Assembly (NCBI GenBank): GCA_947503785.1
Contig: CANNFB010000001.1
Coordinates: forward strand, 366,415-430,414
Reading direction: 5' to 3'
Source: an uncultured Campylobacterales bacterium
Lineage (GTDB): Bacteria > Campylobacterota > Campylobacteria > Campylobacterales > Arcobacteraceae
DNA: 64,000 nucleotides
Within the stretch, counting starts at the first letter, position 1. Each line of letters opens with the position of its first letter. This document shows positions 33,031 to 43,155 of the stretch, in pieces. The notes beneath the pieces are model-generated. The model saw only the letters and a program-made list of their open reading frames with translations. It did not search any database and was not told where the DNA came from. The translations under genes were made by a program, and so were the position numbers.

Positions 33031-33312
33031 TTATCCTTCAAACTTACTTGTTTCCATAGTATAATCTTTATATACTTCGGCAAGTCTTATTCTATAATCT
33101 TTAAATAATTTAGCTCGTTCTAGTGCTTGAGCATTCATATGATCTAAGTTCTTTTTCCAATTATCAATATCTTCTTTTCTTTCCCAAAAAGATAGTGATA
33201 ATTGACAAAACCCTGGCATTGTTACAAGTTGTTCTTTTAATTTTGAAGCAATTGTAAGATATTGCTCTTGACCACCCTTTTGTAATTCAACATCAAATAT
33301 AACTGCATACAT
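33031..33312 (-). CDS. ABM-domain (antibiotic biosynthesis monooxygenase-like) protein
   Basis: A 93-residue ferredoxin-like alpha/beta barrel protein. The ABM pattern is seen in MPGFCQLSLSFWERKEDIDNWK and EHxMNAQ-like LDHMNAQALERAK. Family members are small cofactor-free monooxygenases or haem-degrading enzymes. It is 5 bp before the tautomerase and 1 bp after the MFS stop. Confidence 0.8.
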   Translation of the reverse strand: MYAVIFDVELQKGGQEQYLTIASKLKEQLVTMPGFCQLSLSFWERKEDIDNWKKNLDHMNAQALERAKLFKDYRIRLAEVYKDYTMETSKFEG

Positions 33313-33313
33313 T

Positions 33314-34498
33314 TTATTCTCCTTTTAATTTTAATATTTTTGTTAAGTATAATAATACTATTCCACAGGAAACTATAAAAGCGGTAAGATACAAAGCATA
33401 CTCATAACTTTTAAACTGTTCAATTAAAGCTACACTATAAAGTGGAGCAATTACCTGTCCTATTCCATAAGAAGTTGTAAGTGCACCCATTAATAATACT
33501 GGGTTTTTAGCTGATAGTTTTCCTCCAAGATTCATAAATAATGCAACTAAACCAACAAATGTTCCTCCATATAAAATTCCAGAGAATAGATTTAAATACA
33601 TATTATTTGTAAAGGCAGAGATTAAAATACCAATTACTTGTAAAAACATTGCAAGCATAATCACATTAACACTTCCATATTTATGAGCTAACATCATCCA
33701 AATAATACAAGATGGAATTCCAGCAAGACCAACTATTGTCCATGTAAAACTTCCAAAACCTTCTAGTCCTTCTAATGAATTAATAATATCAGGTAAAAAT
33801 GTTCCTTGGACTACCATTCCAACACCTTCACAAAAATAAGCAATTATTAACAATATTACAAAAGGAGAAAATATTGATTTATCAATTTTATGTTTTACAA
33901 TATTTTGTTTTACCTCTTTATCATAAGATAAAATATACATAGAGTATATAGAAATAAAAAGTGCGAATATAGTTAAAACTATCCAGGAGAAATTCCATGT
34001 TCCCTTAAAGTAGAAAACTCCTCGTACAATTAAATCACTTATAAAAATAGAAAACCCAATACCTGAAAAATGTATTCCCATTGCTTTTGTTTTATTTGGA
34101 ATATTTAATTTACTCATAACAATAGCAGAACCTACAACTAGTGCCATAGCAGCACCAAATCCAGCAAGAATTCTAGATATTATCCATAATATATCATTTG
34201 TACTAATACCTAATATTAGTGTTGTACTAATACATAAAAGCATACCCAATCTAAAGAACTTAACTTTTGTATTGATATCCTTAATAAACACAGCAAATAT
34301 TGAACCAGCTAAATATCCTATATAATTTACAGAAGCTAATACCCCTGCAAAATTTACACTTAGGTAATCTTCAAGCATGGGAGGTAAAAGAGAAGTGAAG
34401 GCAAACCTTGCAACTCCAACACCAACAATAAGAGCAATAATGCCTGCAAGTAAGATAGCTATATTAGAGTTCCTATCTAGTAAATTTATACTTTTCAT
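33314..34498 (-). CDS. YbfB/YjiJ-family MFS transporter
   Basis: A 394-residue protein with 12 hydrophobic helices. The N-terminal segment GVGVARFAFTSLLPPML is typical of the YbfB/YjiJ family, whose substrates are unknown. It heads the operon with the ABM and tautomerase genes and diverges from a LysR regulator with 91 bp between the two starts, so the regulator probably controls it. Confidence 0.85.
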   Translation of the reverse strand: MKSINLLDRNSNIAILLAGIIALIVGVGVARFAFTSLLPPMLEDYLSVNFAGVLASVNYIGYLAGSIFAVFIKDINTKVKFFRLGMLLCISTTLILGISTNDILWIISRILAGFGAAMALVVGSAIVMSKLNIPNKTKAMGIHFSGIGFSIFISDLIVRGVFYFKGTWNFSWIVLTIFALFISIYSMYILSYDKEVKQNIVKHKIDKSIFSPFVILLIIAYFCEGVGMVVQGTFLPDIINSLEGLEGFGSFTWTIVGLAGIPSCIIWMMLAHKYGSVNVIMLAMFLQVIGILISAFTNNMYLNLFSGILYGGTFVGLVALFMNLGGKLSAKNPVLLMGALTTSYGIGQVIAPLYSVALIEQFKSYEYALYLTAFIVSCGIVLLYLTKILKLKGE

Positions 34499-34527
34499 AT
34501 GTGCTCCTTTTAAATATATGTTATAAT

Positions 34528-34542
34528 ATCACTATATATGAT
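34528..34542. promoter_or_regulatory. LysR-type operator, ATC-N9-GAT
   Basis: ATCACTATATATGAT fits the ATC-N9-GAT (T-N11-A) form used by many LysR regulators. It lies midway between the divergent MFS and LysR genes. Confidence 0.55.
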
Positions 34543-34589
34543 GTTGTGTCAAATATCAAATCATGATTAGTGATATAAGGAAAAGAGAT

Positions 34590-35417
34590 ATGGACTCAAA
34601 TTTATTAAAGGTATTTGTAGAAGTTGCCAGAGAGAAAAGTATTACTAAAGCTGCAATTAAACTTGATTTTGCGCAATCAAATGTAACATCAAGAATAAAA
34701 CAATTAGAAAAGTCACTTGATTGTAACTTATTTCATAGAATTCCTAAAGGTGTAATATTAAGTAAAGAGGGAGAAAAACTCTATCCTCATGCATGTGAAA
34801 TAGTTAGAAAAGTAGAAGAAGTAACTTTTAGTATGAAGAATATATATGAGCAAGAACATTTAATTGTAGGTTCTACTGAATCAAATGCGACAACAAGAAT
34901 AGTCCCTTTTTTACTTAAAGTGCATAAAGACTTTCCAAAAATGAATTTAGAATTAATCACAAATACAACAAGAGATATTACAAAAGAACTATTAAATTAC
35001 AATATAGATATCGCATTTATAAGTGGTGAACCTACAAATGATGAATTAATAGTATTAAATAAAGTAAGGGAAACTATTGTTTTAGTAAAACAAAAAGAAG
35101 GATACTTTAAAAATGTATTTTTATCTTTTAAGAATGGTTGTGCATATAATGAATTTGGGCAGAATTATTTAAAACAAACTTATAATAAAAATTTTAAAGT
35201 TCTAGAATTTGGGAATTATGAAACCATTCTAGGATGTGTAAAAGCTGGAATGGGAATAAGTTTATTACCATTAAGTATTGTAAAAAAATTAAAATATGAA
35301 AACGATTTAGAGATTTTAGAAATATCAAAAAATCTAGAAAATATTCCAACATGTTTAGTTTGTAGAAAAGATTCTATCCCAAAAATAGAAAAATACCTAA
35401 AAGAGTATATTTTTTAG
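34590..35417 (+). CDS. LysR-family transcriptional regulator
   Basis: A 275-residue regulator from the ATG at 34590 (AAGGAAAAGAGAT upstream; the frame also opens at 34563). The N-terminal winged helix (FVEVAREKSITKAAIKLDFAQSNVTSRIKQLEKSL) and the effector domain starting LIVGSTES are clear. It is divergent from the MFS-ABM-tautomerase operon and probably senses the compound that system handles. Confidence 0.9.
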   Translation: MDSNLLKVFVEVAREKSITKAAIKLDFAQSNVTSRIKQLEKSLDCNLFHRIPKGVILSKEGEKLYPHACEIVRKVEEVTFSMKNIYEQEHLIVGSTESNATTRIVPFLLKVHKDFPKMNLELITNTTRDITKELLNYNIDIAFISGEPTNDELIVLNKVRETIVLVKQKEGYFKNVFLSFKNGCAYNEFGQNYLKQTYNKNFKVLEFGNYETILGCVKAGMGISLLPLSIVKKLKYENDLEILEISKNLENIPTCLVCRKDSIPKIEKYLKEYIF

Positions 35418-35423
35418 GTATTT
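35391..35423 (+). terminator. terminator overlapping the LysR stop
   Basis: AAATACCTAAAA and TTTTAGGTATTT, a perfect 12-bp stem around the last codons. The convergent gene ends at 35430. Confidence 0.55.
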
Positions 35424-35429
35424 GTAAAA

Positions 35430-36659
35430 CTATGGTAAAGCTAAAATCGCACTATTACATAAATCATCACTTTCAAATTTTGTAATATCACCCTCTTTTA
35501 AATTAGGTACAGGAAATAACCTAACAGTTAAAGGCTTATTCAATCTAAAAGCCATAGTTCCCGTATCTCTCATAATCTGCTCAATTTTTAAGCTTGGAGT
35601 ATTTCCCTCAATAGGGACAGTATCTAAGCCAATTCCACAAATTGCACTATTTGTTAAGAGTGTTCTTACATCAAAATCTTTATCAATCGTACCTTTTGCT
35701 AAGCCTTCATCTTCAACAACAGCAAGCATTAAACCAGAAAAACCAACTAAAGGTAATTCTTTAACACTTTTAAATACTTTTGTTAATAGTGATGATATTT
35801 CAACTGTTCCCGCTCTTCCAAAACTATCTAAGCCCATTTGCTTATAAACTTCAACTATTGACGAGCAATTTTTAGAAGGAGCGGCTGAGGAGTCTATACC
35901 TTTAAAAACAAAAGAAGATTTATTTTCAAAGTTATCTAAAATATCTTTTATATTTTTACAATGGTACGATAAGGCTTCTTTTAAAATAAAAGAGTAAGAA
36001 CCTAAAGCAATATTATGTGATAAATTAGGATTTTTTTTATTAAAATCTTTTAAAACTTCTACTAATAAATCAGGTGTTTCTAAACCTAAAACAAAAGCAT
36101 TTTCTAAATTTGACTCATGGTAAGAAGCAGGAAAATATGGAATAAAAGGTTTACAATTAAAATTAACTGTAAAATTAAAATTACCCTCTCCTCTTGGAGT
36201 TATTTCTGAAATTTTTTTAACTGCTATTACTGATTGTTTAATTAGTTCATTATTTAAAATTTCATTTTCATCAATACTAACATTTATACAGGCATTAGCT
36301 AAATCTCCAAAAGATAAAATAAGCTCAGGAAGTAATGAAATTTCATTAAAAGTTTTTGCTTCACCAATTGCAAATCTAATTCGTAAACTTGTAGTACTTT
36401 TATCTAAGATATTAGAAATAAAAGATAAATCTTCTTTTGCATTTTCTAAACTTGAAGTATTAAGATATTCTCCAAATGCATTTGTTACTATTCGTATAGA
36501 TTGTACTTCATAGTTTTTTTGCTTAAACTTTTCACTTAACTCTTCACAAAAACTACAAGCATTAAGAAGTTCTTTTTCCCAAGTATTTTTATCATTTGTT
36601 AAAGTTAGAAAAGTAGTGATAGTTCGTATTTTACACAAATCTTTATTTTCATAAATCAA
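35430..36659 (-). CDS. DUF711-family protein
   Basis: A 409-residue protein of the DUF711 family, which resembles PFL-like/UPF0210 proteins of unknown reaction. Recognisable parts are the N-terminal KIRTITTFLTL strand, GEGNFNFTVNFNC, AAPSKNCSSIVEVYKQMG and LPLVGFSGLMLAVVEDEGLA. No membrane segment or signal is seen. It is a single gene between the LysR gene and trpC. Confidence 0.75.
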   Translation of the reverse strand: MIYENKDLCKIRTITTFLTLTNDKNTWEKELLNACSFCEELSEKFKQKNYEVQSIRIVTNAFGEYLNTSSLENAKEDLSFISNILDKSTTSLRIRFAIGEAKTFNEISLLPELILSFGDLANACINVSIDENEILNNELIKQSVIAVKKISEITPRGEGNFNFTVNFNCKPFIPYFPASYHESNLENAFVLGLETPDLLVEVLKDFNKKNPNLSHNIALGSYSFILKEALSYHCKNIKDILDNFENKSSFVFKGIDSSAAPSKNCSSIVEVYKQMGLDSFGRAGTVEISSLLTKVFKSVKELPLVGFSGLMLAVVEDEGLAKGTIDKDFDVRTLLTNSAICGIGLDTVPIEGNTPSLKIEQIMRDTGTMAFRLNKPLTVRLFPVPNLKEGDITKFESDDLCNSAILALP

Positions 36660-36737
36660 AATAGATCCTTCAGTTTTATATCAAATCACTATAACAGAAA
36701 TTTTGTAATTGAACAATCCAAATATTGCTAGGAGTAG

Positions 36738-36765
36738 ATAAATAAACCTAAAAAGGCTTATTTAT
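36738..36765 (-). terminator. terminator at the end of the trpC operon
   Basis: AAATAA-CCT and AGG-TTATTT pair around AAAA with one internal mismatch. On the minus strand it directly follows the trpC stop. Confidence 0.5.
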
Positions 36766-37556
36766 TGATTGAGAGAGTTTTTAAACTTTATAACTTCATC
36801 TTCAATTGAAGCTTGTCTCATAAAATGTTCACCAATTAAGAAAGCATCAGCGCCAATTCCTGATAATCTTTTAATAGTATCAACATCTGAAACCCCAGAT
36901 TCAGCAACAATTATTTTCCCATTTGGAATCATAGGAATTAACTTATCACATAATTCCATATCCATCTCAAATGTATCAAGATTTCTATGATTAATTCCAA
37001 TTATACTTGCACCACATTTAATAGCTTTTGTTAAGTCTTCTTTGTCATGTATTTCAACTAAAACTTCTAAACCTAAATGTAAAGCATACTCATATAATTC
37101 TTTCATTTCTTTAGTACCTAAAGCTTTTGCAATAAGTAAAATAAAATCCGCCCCATAAACTAAAGCTTCAACAATTTGATATTTATCAACAATAAAATCT
37201 TTTCTTAAAAGAGGCGTTGGTACATATCTTCTAATTGCAGTTAAATACTCTAAACTACCTTGAAAATAATGTGGTTCAGTTAATACTGAAATTGCATTTG
37301 CGCCACTATTACTATAAGCTTGTGCAATTTCCATAGGATTAAAATCTTCTTTTATAATACCTTTAGAAGGACTAGCTTTTTTTACTTCTGCAATTATTCT
37401 AATTGGCTCTTCTTTAGTTGATGTTAAAAATGCTTTTACATCTCTTGGCGCAAAAGGATTTGAAGCTAATGTTCTTCCTAATAAATCTAAAGGTATATCT
37501 TTTTGTCTAATCTCTAAATCTGCTTTTGTTCTTTCTATAATTTCATCTAATATCAC
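36762..37556 (-). CDS. trpC: indole-3-glycerol phosphate synthase
   Basis: A 264-residue TIM-barrel enzyme of tryptophan synthesis. [31 protein letters not shown] and ESGVSD are the usual active-site strands. It starts at GTG inside the previous stop (GTGA overlap), so it is coupled to the TPR lipoprotein gene. trpF is about 7 kb away in another operon, so the trp genes are dispersed. Confidence 0.95.
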   Translation of the reverse strand: MILDEIIERTKADLEIRQKDIPLDLLGRTLASNPFAPRDVKAFLTSTKEEPIRIIAEVKKASPSKGIIKEDFNPMEIAQAYSNSGANAISVLTEPHYFQGSLEYLTAIRRYVPTPLLRKDFIVDKYQIVEALVYGADFILLIAKALGTKEMKELYEYALHLGLEVLVEIHDKEDLTKAIKCGASIIGINHRNLDTFEMDMELCDKLIPMIPNGKIIVAESGVSDVDTIKRLSGIGADAFLIGEHFMRQASIEDEVIKFKNSLNQ

Positions 37557-38875
37557 TTAACACACTCCTTAATTTTTTCCCAATGTAATTTAATCTCTTT
37601 ATCTTCTAAACCCGCATTATCAACAACTTTTTTCATTTGAATATATGCATTCTTACAATCTTTATTTTTATAAAAACCCCATGCTAAAGTATCAATAAAA
37701 GCTAGATTATTTGGTTCTAGAATTAATGCTTTTTTAACAAGAGTTAATCCTCTTTTAATATTTAAATCATAATCAATTAAAATATAAGCTAAATAGTTCT
37801 CATAAATTGGATTTGATATTTTTTTTAGTACTTTATCAAACTTTGAAATAACATTAGGTAAAACCATCTGTTTATTTTTTGCCATTTCAAATTCAATAAT
37901 TGCTTGTTGACCTAAATATTCTAAATTATTTGTTTTCTTATATAATTTATCTAATAATAAATTTGCTTTTGTTAATTGGTTTGTATCTTTATATAACTCT
38001 AGTAATATTGTACTTTCAATTTTTTTTTCTTGCAAAAAATTTATTGCTTGTTGCTTATCTTCTTTTGCTAAATATCTAATTAATAAATCTTGTGTTTTAC
38101 TAAGCATTGGCTCTTTGTTTGTTTTTTTATATGTAGAATACATCGTTTCTAAAAGAGGCGTTATTTTCTCTTTCTCTTTATCTTTTTCATAAAAAGATAA
38201 AAGTTGCAAAGATAGATTAAAAGGATAAGAATTCTTTTCTATGTAGTCAAACATAGTATTTTTTGATTTTTCTTTTTCATTTGTATAGTAGTATTGAATG
38301 CTTGTAATAGTTTGTAAAGTTTCTATTGAATTATTAATCTTATAAGCTTTTTCAAACTCCGCTAAGGATTTATCATACTCTTTTAAATCTAAGTAAATAC
38401 TAGCTAATAAAGAGTGATTACTTTTATGATAAAACTTTTTTACTAATTTTTTTGCATACTTAATAGTCTCTTCTTTTTCATTAAGTTTTAGCAAAGAAAG
38501 AGTGTATAGTTTTAAAATCATCTCTTCTTCTTTAATATTTTCTATCATATTTGAAGCTGCATGTTTTTTTACATTTTCATAATCTTTTAATATAAAAGAT
38601 AAGTTTAAATAGTTTACTAAATACTCATGATTATTTGTATTTTCAAAAAGTTTTAAATATATTTCACGAGATGATTTGTATTTTTTTTGAGATTCATACT
38701 CTAAGGCATACATAATATATTCATTCTCTAGGTTAAAATGTTTTATATCTTTTTTTATAAAATGTGCACTATTTATTGTAGATTTATTTGTAGGTATTGT
38801 AGGTTCTGTATTATTACAACCTGATAATAAAAATATTAAAGCACTTGTAATTAAATAGTTCTTATAGCTGGACAC
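37553..38875 (-). CDS. TPR-repeat lipoprotein
   Basis: A 440-residue protein starting at GTG, with a lipoprotein signal ([12 protein letters not shown] lipobox) and many tetratricopeptide-like helices through the chain (for example [25 protein letters not shown], and [24 protein letters not shown] near the end). It is envelope-anchored and probably a scaffold. It overlaps the upstream gene by 25 bp and trpC by 4 bp. The partner is unknown. Confidence 0.8.
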   Translation of the reverse strand: MSSYKNYLITSALIFLLSGCNNTEPTIPTNKSTINSAHFIKKDIKHFNLENEYIMYALEYESQKKYKSSREIYLKLFENTNNHEYLVNYLNLSFILKDYENVKKHAASNMIENIKEEEMILKLYTLSLLKLNEKEETIKYAKKLVKKFYHKSNHSLLASIYLDLKEYDKSLAEFEKAYKINNSIETLQTITSIQYYYTNEKEKSKNTMFDYIEKNSYPFNLSLQLLSFYEKDKEKEKITPLLETMYSTYKKTNKEPMLSKTQDLLIRYLAKEDKQQAINFLQEKKIESTILLELYKDTNQLTKANLLLDKLYKKTNNLEYLGQQAIIEFEMAKNKQMVLPNVISKFDKVLKKISNPIYENYLAYILIDYDLNIKRGLTLVKKALILEPNNLAFIDTLAWGFYKNKDCKNAYIQMKKVVDNAGLEDKEIKLHWEKIKECVK

Positions 38876-39234
38876 TCTTTATAAACCTCTTCTGTATTTT
38901 CTTTAAAATAATCCCAAAATGGGAAAGTACGACATTGCGTAGGTCTAGCCTCATAAATAGAGCATTGTCTTTTTTCTAAATTGAAAAACATACATGCAAA
39001 ATTATCTTCTGCTAATTTTACCTCTTTTATACTGTATTTATAACCTATTTTATTTAAATACTGCTCTCTAACTTCTTCTTCGCTTATATTAAGATGTTTT
39101 GCTAAAAGATTAATTTCTTGAAGTGTAATCCAAATGTATCCACTCTCACCAATACAACAATTACCTGCACATGTATCACAAGCACTTGCTTCAAAAGCAT
39201 AATCAAATCCTTCTTTTTTAATTAAATTGCTCAA
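38851..39234 (-). CDS. YkgJ-family cysteine-cluster protein
   Basis: A 127-residue protein of the YkgJ/UPF0153 family, thought to bind zinc or an iron-sulfur cluster. Cysteines are arranged as CDTCAGNCCIG near the N terminus and FACMFFNLEKRQCSIYEARPTQCR later, with the typical RPTQCRTFPFW motif. The function is not established. It overlaps both neighbours by a few codons. Confidence 0.82.
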   Translation of the reverse strand: MSNLIKKEGFDYAFEASACDTCAGNCCIGESGYIWITLQEINLLAKHLNISEEEVREQYLNKIGYKYSIKEVKLAEDNFACMFFNLEKRQCSIYEARPTQCRTFPFWDYFKENTEEVYKECPAIRTI

Positions 39235-39940
39235 TATCTACCTTTATACTGTGTGTTTGAGATTTCTCATATATTTTTTTAACTTCGTGAGTGAACTCTA
39301 AGTCATCAAAAACAAATAATGGTTTTAATATCTTTGTTAAGGATTTTGAGTCTTTTCTAGCGTATACTAAAATCAATGTTGCATCCTTGTGATCTTTAGG
39401 ATGTACAAACTGTAATGCCTCTAAATTAAGTTTATATTTATTTAAAAACAATAATATTTCATTGATTTGTTTCACATCGTAACAGAAGAAAAGCTTCCCA
39501 GAGTTTTTAAGTATTTGAGAGCTTTTTTGTATAAAATCTTCTAGTGGCATTGAGTCATTATACCTTGCTATCTTAAGATTTTCATTTTCACTCTTAATAA
39601 CATTGGAATGATAAAAAGGTGGATTTGATATACATATATCAAAATTTTTATCAAATTTTGTTTCTAAAAAGGAACCTTTATATAAGTTCGTTTTTTGATT
39701 ATTTGTTTCTGAGTTTTTTAAAGAAAAAAATTGAAATGTTTTTTGAAGTTCGCACTGGTTTAAATTTAAGTTAGAATATTCTCTAGAAACTAGTAATCCT
39801 AGTATTCCACTACCACTTCCAATATCTAAAAGTTCACCCTTTACATTCTTAAATTTTTGCATATTTAAAAAGATGAAGTTATATAAAAAATGTGTGTCAC
39901 TATTGTAACAATAACCATCCATTGGTTGATATAAAACCAA
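39218..39940 (-). CDS. TrmN6-like tRNA/DNA adenine N6-methyltransferase
   Basis: A 240-residue class I SAM methyltransferase. The SAM-binding LLDIGSGSGILGLL (about 36-49) and the amino-methylating NPPF motif (CISNPPFY) are present. The size and order fit tRNA1(Val) A37 N6-methyltransferase (TrmN6/YfiC). It is first in the trpC operon. The target is inferred from the family. Confidence 0.8.
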   Translation of the reverse strand: MVLYQPMDGYCYNSDTHFLYNFIFLNMQKFKNVKGELLDIGSGSGILGLLVSREYSNLNLNQCELQKTFQFFSLKNSETNNQKTNLYKGSFLETKFDKNFDICISNPPFYHSNVIKSENENLKIARYNDSMPLEDFIQKSSQILKNSGKLFFCYDVKQINEILLFLNKYKLNLEALQFVHPKDHKDATLILVYARKDSKSLTKILKPLFVFDDLEFTHEVKKIYEKSQTHSIKVDIEQFN

Positions 39941-40235
39941 GTATTTTCCTTATGTATTTTTAGTATTATATCTAAGATTAACCTATATATGTTTTAAACA
40001 ATATTTTAATAGAATCTTCCACATATACATTAATATATATTCTTAAGTTTTATTATAGTTTAGATGACACTTTAAATACACTTTGTAGCACTAGTGTAGC
40101 AAAATGTAACAAGAGCAAAATTAGCTTTATGAAATGAAAGTTTTACTCATTCTTTAGATGTATTATAGGTTATTATTCACTCATAATAATTGAGTTTATT
40201 CAAATATTGATAAATAAAAATTTTAAGGGGAAATT
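39941..40235. promoter_or_regulatory. long upstream region of oorDABC
   Basis: A 295-bp gap between divergent operons. TATTAT at 40161-40166 is a likely -10 for oor, and AAGGGG at 40225 a strong ribosome site. GTAGCA occurs twice (40086, 40097) in a short direct repeat. No other feature is seen. Confidence 0.4.
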
Positions 40236-40553
40236 ATGTCTAATATGGAAGCTCCTGCAAACACACCAGTTTGGGTAAATGAAGCAAGATGTAAAGCATG
40301 TGATAAATGTGTTTCTGTTTGTCCAGCGGGTGTACTTGTAATGAGACAAGAAGTTCATTCAACTTTAGGATCAATAATAAAAGTAGCGAATCCTGATTCG
40401 TGTATTGGTTGTACTGATTGTGAACTAGCGTGTCCAGACTTTGCAATATATGTAGCAGATAAAAAAGAATTTAAATTTGCAAAACTTTCTGAAGAAGCAA
40501 AAGACAGAAAAGAAGCTATCGTTAAAAATAACTATAGAGAATTAGAGGCATAA
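40236..40553 (+). CDS. oorD: 2-oxoglutarate:acceptor oxidoreductase, delta (ferredoxin) subunit
   Basis: A 105-residue ferredoxin-like protein with two 4Fe-4S motifs, CKACDKCVSVCPAG and CIGCTDCELACPD. It carries electrons from the oxidative decarboxylation of 2-oxoglutarate to succinyl-CoA. This four-subunit enzyme replaces 2-oxoglutarate dehydrogenase in Campylobacterota. It is first of oorDABC. Confidence 0.95.
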   Translation: MSNMEAPANTPVWVNEARCKACDKCVSVCPAGVLVMRQEVHSTLGSIIKVANPDSCIGCTDCELACPDFAIYVADKKEFKFAKLSEEAKDRKEAIVKNNYRELEA

Positions 40554-40562
40554 GGAAAATTA

Positions 40563-41693
40563 ATGGCAAGAGAACTAATTTCAACAGGAAATGAATTAGC
40601 AGCAAAAGCTGCGCTTGACTCTGATGTTGAGTTTTTTGGAGGATATCCAATTACTCCATCTAGTGAAGTAATGCATATACTTTCGACAGCATTACCAGCT
40701 AGAGGACAAGCATGTATCCAAATGGAAGATGAAATTTCAGGAATTTGTACAGCACTTGGTGCTGCAATGTCTGGAAAAAGAGCTTTAACAGCTACTAGTG
40801 GTCCTGGTATTTCATTAAAAGCTGAAAACTTAGGTGTAGGATATATTTCTGAAATACCTTTAGTTGTAATCAACGTAATGAGAGGTGGTCCATCAACTGG
40901 TTTACCTACAAGAGTTGCACAAGGTGATTTATTACAAGCTAAGAACCCTACTCATGGTGATGTTAAATCAATCACTTTAGTACCAGGAAACTTAAATGAA
41001 TGTTATACAGAAGTTGCACGGGCATTTAACTTAGCAGATAGATTTATGCAACCTATATTTGTTTTATTAGATGAAACAATTGGTCACATGAGTGGAAAAG
41101 CTACTATTCCTGATTTATTAGAAATACAAGCAAATAAAATACCTAGAAAGAAATTCGAAGGTGATAAAAAAGATTATAAACCATATGATTGTGAAGATGA
41201 TCAACCAGCTGTATTAAATCCAATGTTTGAAGGTTATAGATACCACTTCACTGGATTACATCATGGACCAACTGGACATCCAACTGAAGATGCTGATACT
41301 TGTGATGCTTTAATGAGAAGATTATTCAATAAAGTTGATGCACATATGGATGAAATTGAATTAAATGATGAATATATGTTAGAAGATGCTGATATTATGA
41401 TTATTGCTTATGGTTCAGTTTCATTAGGTGTTACTGAAGCTATTAATAGAATGAGAAAAGAAGGTATCAAAGTTGGTATGTTCAGACCTTTAACAATTTG
41501 GCCAAGTCCTGCTAATAGAATTAATGAATTAATGAAAAAATTTGATAAAGTATTAGTTGCTGAGTTAAATATGGGTCAATTCTCTGATGAAGTACAAAGA
41601 GTAAGTGGAAGAAATGACTTTGAAAGATTACTTAAAGTTAATGGTAGACCATTATCTCCATTAGAAATTATTGAAAAAGTGAAGGGAATGTAA
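40563..41693 (+). CDS. oorA: 2-oxoglutarate:acceptor oxidoreductase, alpha subunit
   Basis: A 376-residue subunit with the pyrimidine-binding thiamine-diphosphate domain (MEDEISGICTALGAAMSGKRALTATSGPG region, broken here into parts) and a C-terminal transketolase-like domain (VGMFRPLTIWPSP, LVAELNMGQ). It starts 9 bp after oorD and ends 2 bp before oorB. Confidence 0.95.
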   Translation: MARELISTGNELAAKAALDSDVEFFGGYPITPSSEVMHILSTALPARGQACIQMEDEISGICTALGAAMSGKRALTATSGPGISLKAENLGVGYISEIPLVVINVMRGGPSTGLPTRVAQGDLLQAKNPTHGDVKSITLVPGNLNECYTEVARAFNLADRFMQPIFVLLDETIGHMSGKATIPDLLEIQANKIPRKKFEGDKKDYKPYDCEDDQPAVLNPMFEGYRYHFTGLHHGPTGHPTEDADTCDALMRRLFNKVDAHMDEIELNDEYMLEDADIMIIAYGSVSLGVTEAINRMRKEGIKVGMFRPLTIWPSPANRINELMKKFDKVLVAELNMGQFSDEVQRVSGRNDFERLLKVNGRPLSPLEIIEKVKGM

Positions 41694-41695
41694 TT

Positions 41696-42529
41696 ATGGC
41701 ATTTAATTATGATGAATATTTAAGAACAGACAAAATGCCAACACTATGGTGTTGGGGATGTGGTGATGGAGTTATTTTAAAATCTGTTATTAGAGCAATT
41801 GAAAAAACTGGTTGGAACATGGACGATGTTTGTGTTGTTTCTGGTATCGGTTGTTCAGGAAGATTTTCTTCATACATCAACTGTAATACAGTTCACACAA
41901 CTCACGGTAGAACTTTAGCTTATGCTACTGGAATTAAATTAGCTAATCCAGAAAAAAAAGTTATCGTTGTTGGTGGAGATGGTGATGGTCTTGCTATTGG
42001 TGGAAACCATACAATCCATGCATCAAGAAGAAATATTGATTTAAATTATATTATTATCAATAACTTCATTTATGGATTAACTAACTCTCAAACTTCTCCT
42101 ACTACTCCTCAAGGTATGTGGACAGTTACAATGAGTAAAGGTAATATTGATCCAACATTTGATGCTTGTAAATTAGTTGAAGCAGCAGGTGCTTCATTTG
42201 TAGCTAGAGAAACTATGTTAGATCCTAAAAAACTAGAAAGAATTTTAGTAAAAGGTTTCCAACATACAGGATTCTCATTTATTGAAGTATTCTCTAACTG
42301 TCACGTTAACTTAGGAAGAAAAAATAAAATGGCAACAGCTATGGCTAACTTAGAATGGATTAAATCTATTTCTGTAGGTAAAGCTAAATTTGAGAAATTA
42401 GAAGCAGAAGAACAAGTTGGAAAATTCCCACTAGGAATTTTAAAACATGATGAAAATGCACAAGAATACTGTGAAGCTTACGAAAAAGTAAAAGAGGCTA
42501 ACAGAACTAATACAATGATTCAATTCTAA
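41696..42529 (+). CDS. oorB: 2-oxoglutarate:acceptor oxidoreductase, beta subunit
   Basis: A 277-residue thiamine-diphosphate-binding subunit. CWGCGDG and SGIGCSGR contribute cluster and cofactor ligands, and GGDGDGLAIGG followed by INNFIYGLT is the TPP/Mg motif. It directly follows oorA. Confidence 0.95.
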   Translation: MAFNYDEYLRTDKMPTLWCWGCGDGVILKSVIRAIEKTGWNMDDVCVVSGIGCSGRFSSYINCNTVHTTHGRTLAYATGIKLANPEKKVIVVGGDGDGLAIGGNHTIHASRRNIDLNYIIINNFIYGLTNSQTSPTTPQGMWTVTMSKGNIDPTFDACKLVEAAGASFVARETMLDPKKLERILVKGFQHTGFSFIEVFSNCHVNLGRKNKMATAMANLEWIKSISVGKAKFEKLEAEEQVGKFPLGILKHDENAQEYCEAYEKVKEANRTNTMIQF

Positions 42530-42538
42530 GGAGACATC

Positions 42539-43102
42539 ATGGCTAAAACATTAATGAGATTTACAGGTGTTGGTGGACAAGGTGTTCTTCTAGCAGGTTC
42601 TATTTTTGCAGCAGCAAAAATCAATGATGGTGGTTACGGTTTAAAAACTGCAACATATACATCTCAAGTAAGAGGTGGACCAACTGTTGTTGATATTACT
42701 TTAGATGAAGAAGAGATTTTATATCCTTATGCAAATGATGGTGAAATTGATTTCATGTTATCAGTTGCTCAAGTTTCATACGATCAATTCAAAGGTGGAG
42801 TAAGAGAAGGTGCAACTATTGTTGTTGAGCCAAACTTAGTTACTCCAACTGCTGAAGATAAAAAAAGATGGAATATCGTTGAAATTCCAATCATTACAAT
42901 TGCTAAAGAAGAAATTGGTAATGTTATTACTCAATCGGTATTAGCATTAGCAATGGCAAATTACTTTACAGGTGAAACGGTAGGAAATGAAGTACTTAGA
43001 AGTACTATGCTTTCTAAAGTACCTGCAAAAGTACATGATATTAATAATAAAGCGTTTGACCTAGGTCTTAAATACGCTGCTGAAGCTTCTAAAGTTTCAT
43101 AA
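42539..43102 (+). CDS. oorC: 2-oxoglutarate:acceptor oxidoreductase, gamma subunit
   Basis: A 187-residue subunit with the gamma-domain nucleotide-like motif GVGGQGVLLAG at the N terminus and TYTSQVRGGPTVVDI. It completes oorDABC. AAGGAGACATC precedes the ATG. Confidence 0.95.
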   Translation: MAKTLMRFTGVGGQGVLLAGSIFAAAKINDGGYGLKTATYTSQVRGGPTVVDITLDEEEILYPYANDGEIDFMLSVAQVSYDQFKGGVREGATIVVEPNLVTPTAEDKKRWNIVEIPIITIAKEEIGNVITQSVLALAMANYFTGETVGNEVLRSTMLSKVPAKVHDINNKAFDLGLKYAAEASKVS

Positions 43103-43105
43103 TTT

Positions 43106-43132
43106 AAAAGTAGTCGAAAGACTACTTTTTTA
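43106..43132 (+). terminator. terminator of oorDABC
   Basis: AAAAGTAGTC-GAAA-GACTACTTTT followed by TTAT; a perfect 10-bp stem with a stable GAAA loop, 3 bp after the oorC stop. Confidence 0.85.
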
Positions 43133-43155
43133 TACTAAACTTCTATCTAATTAAA

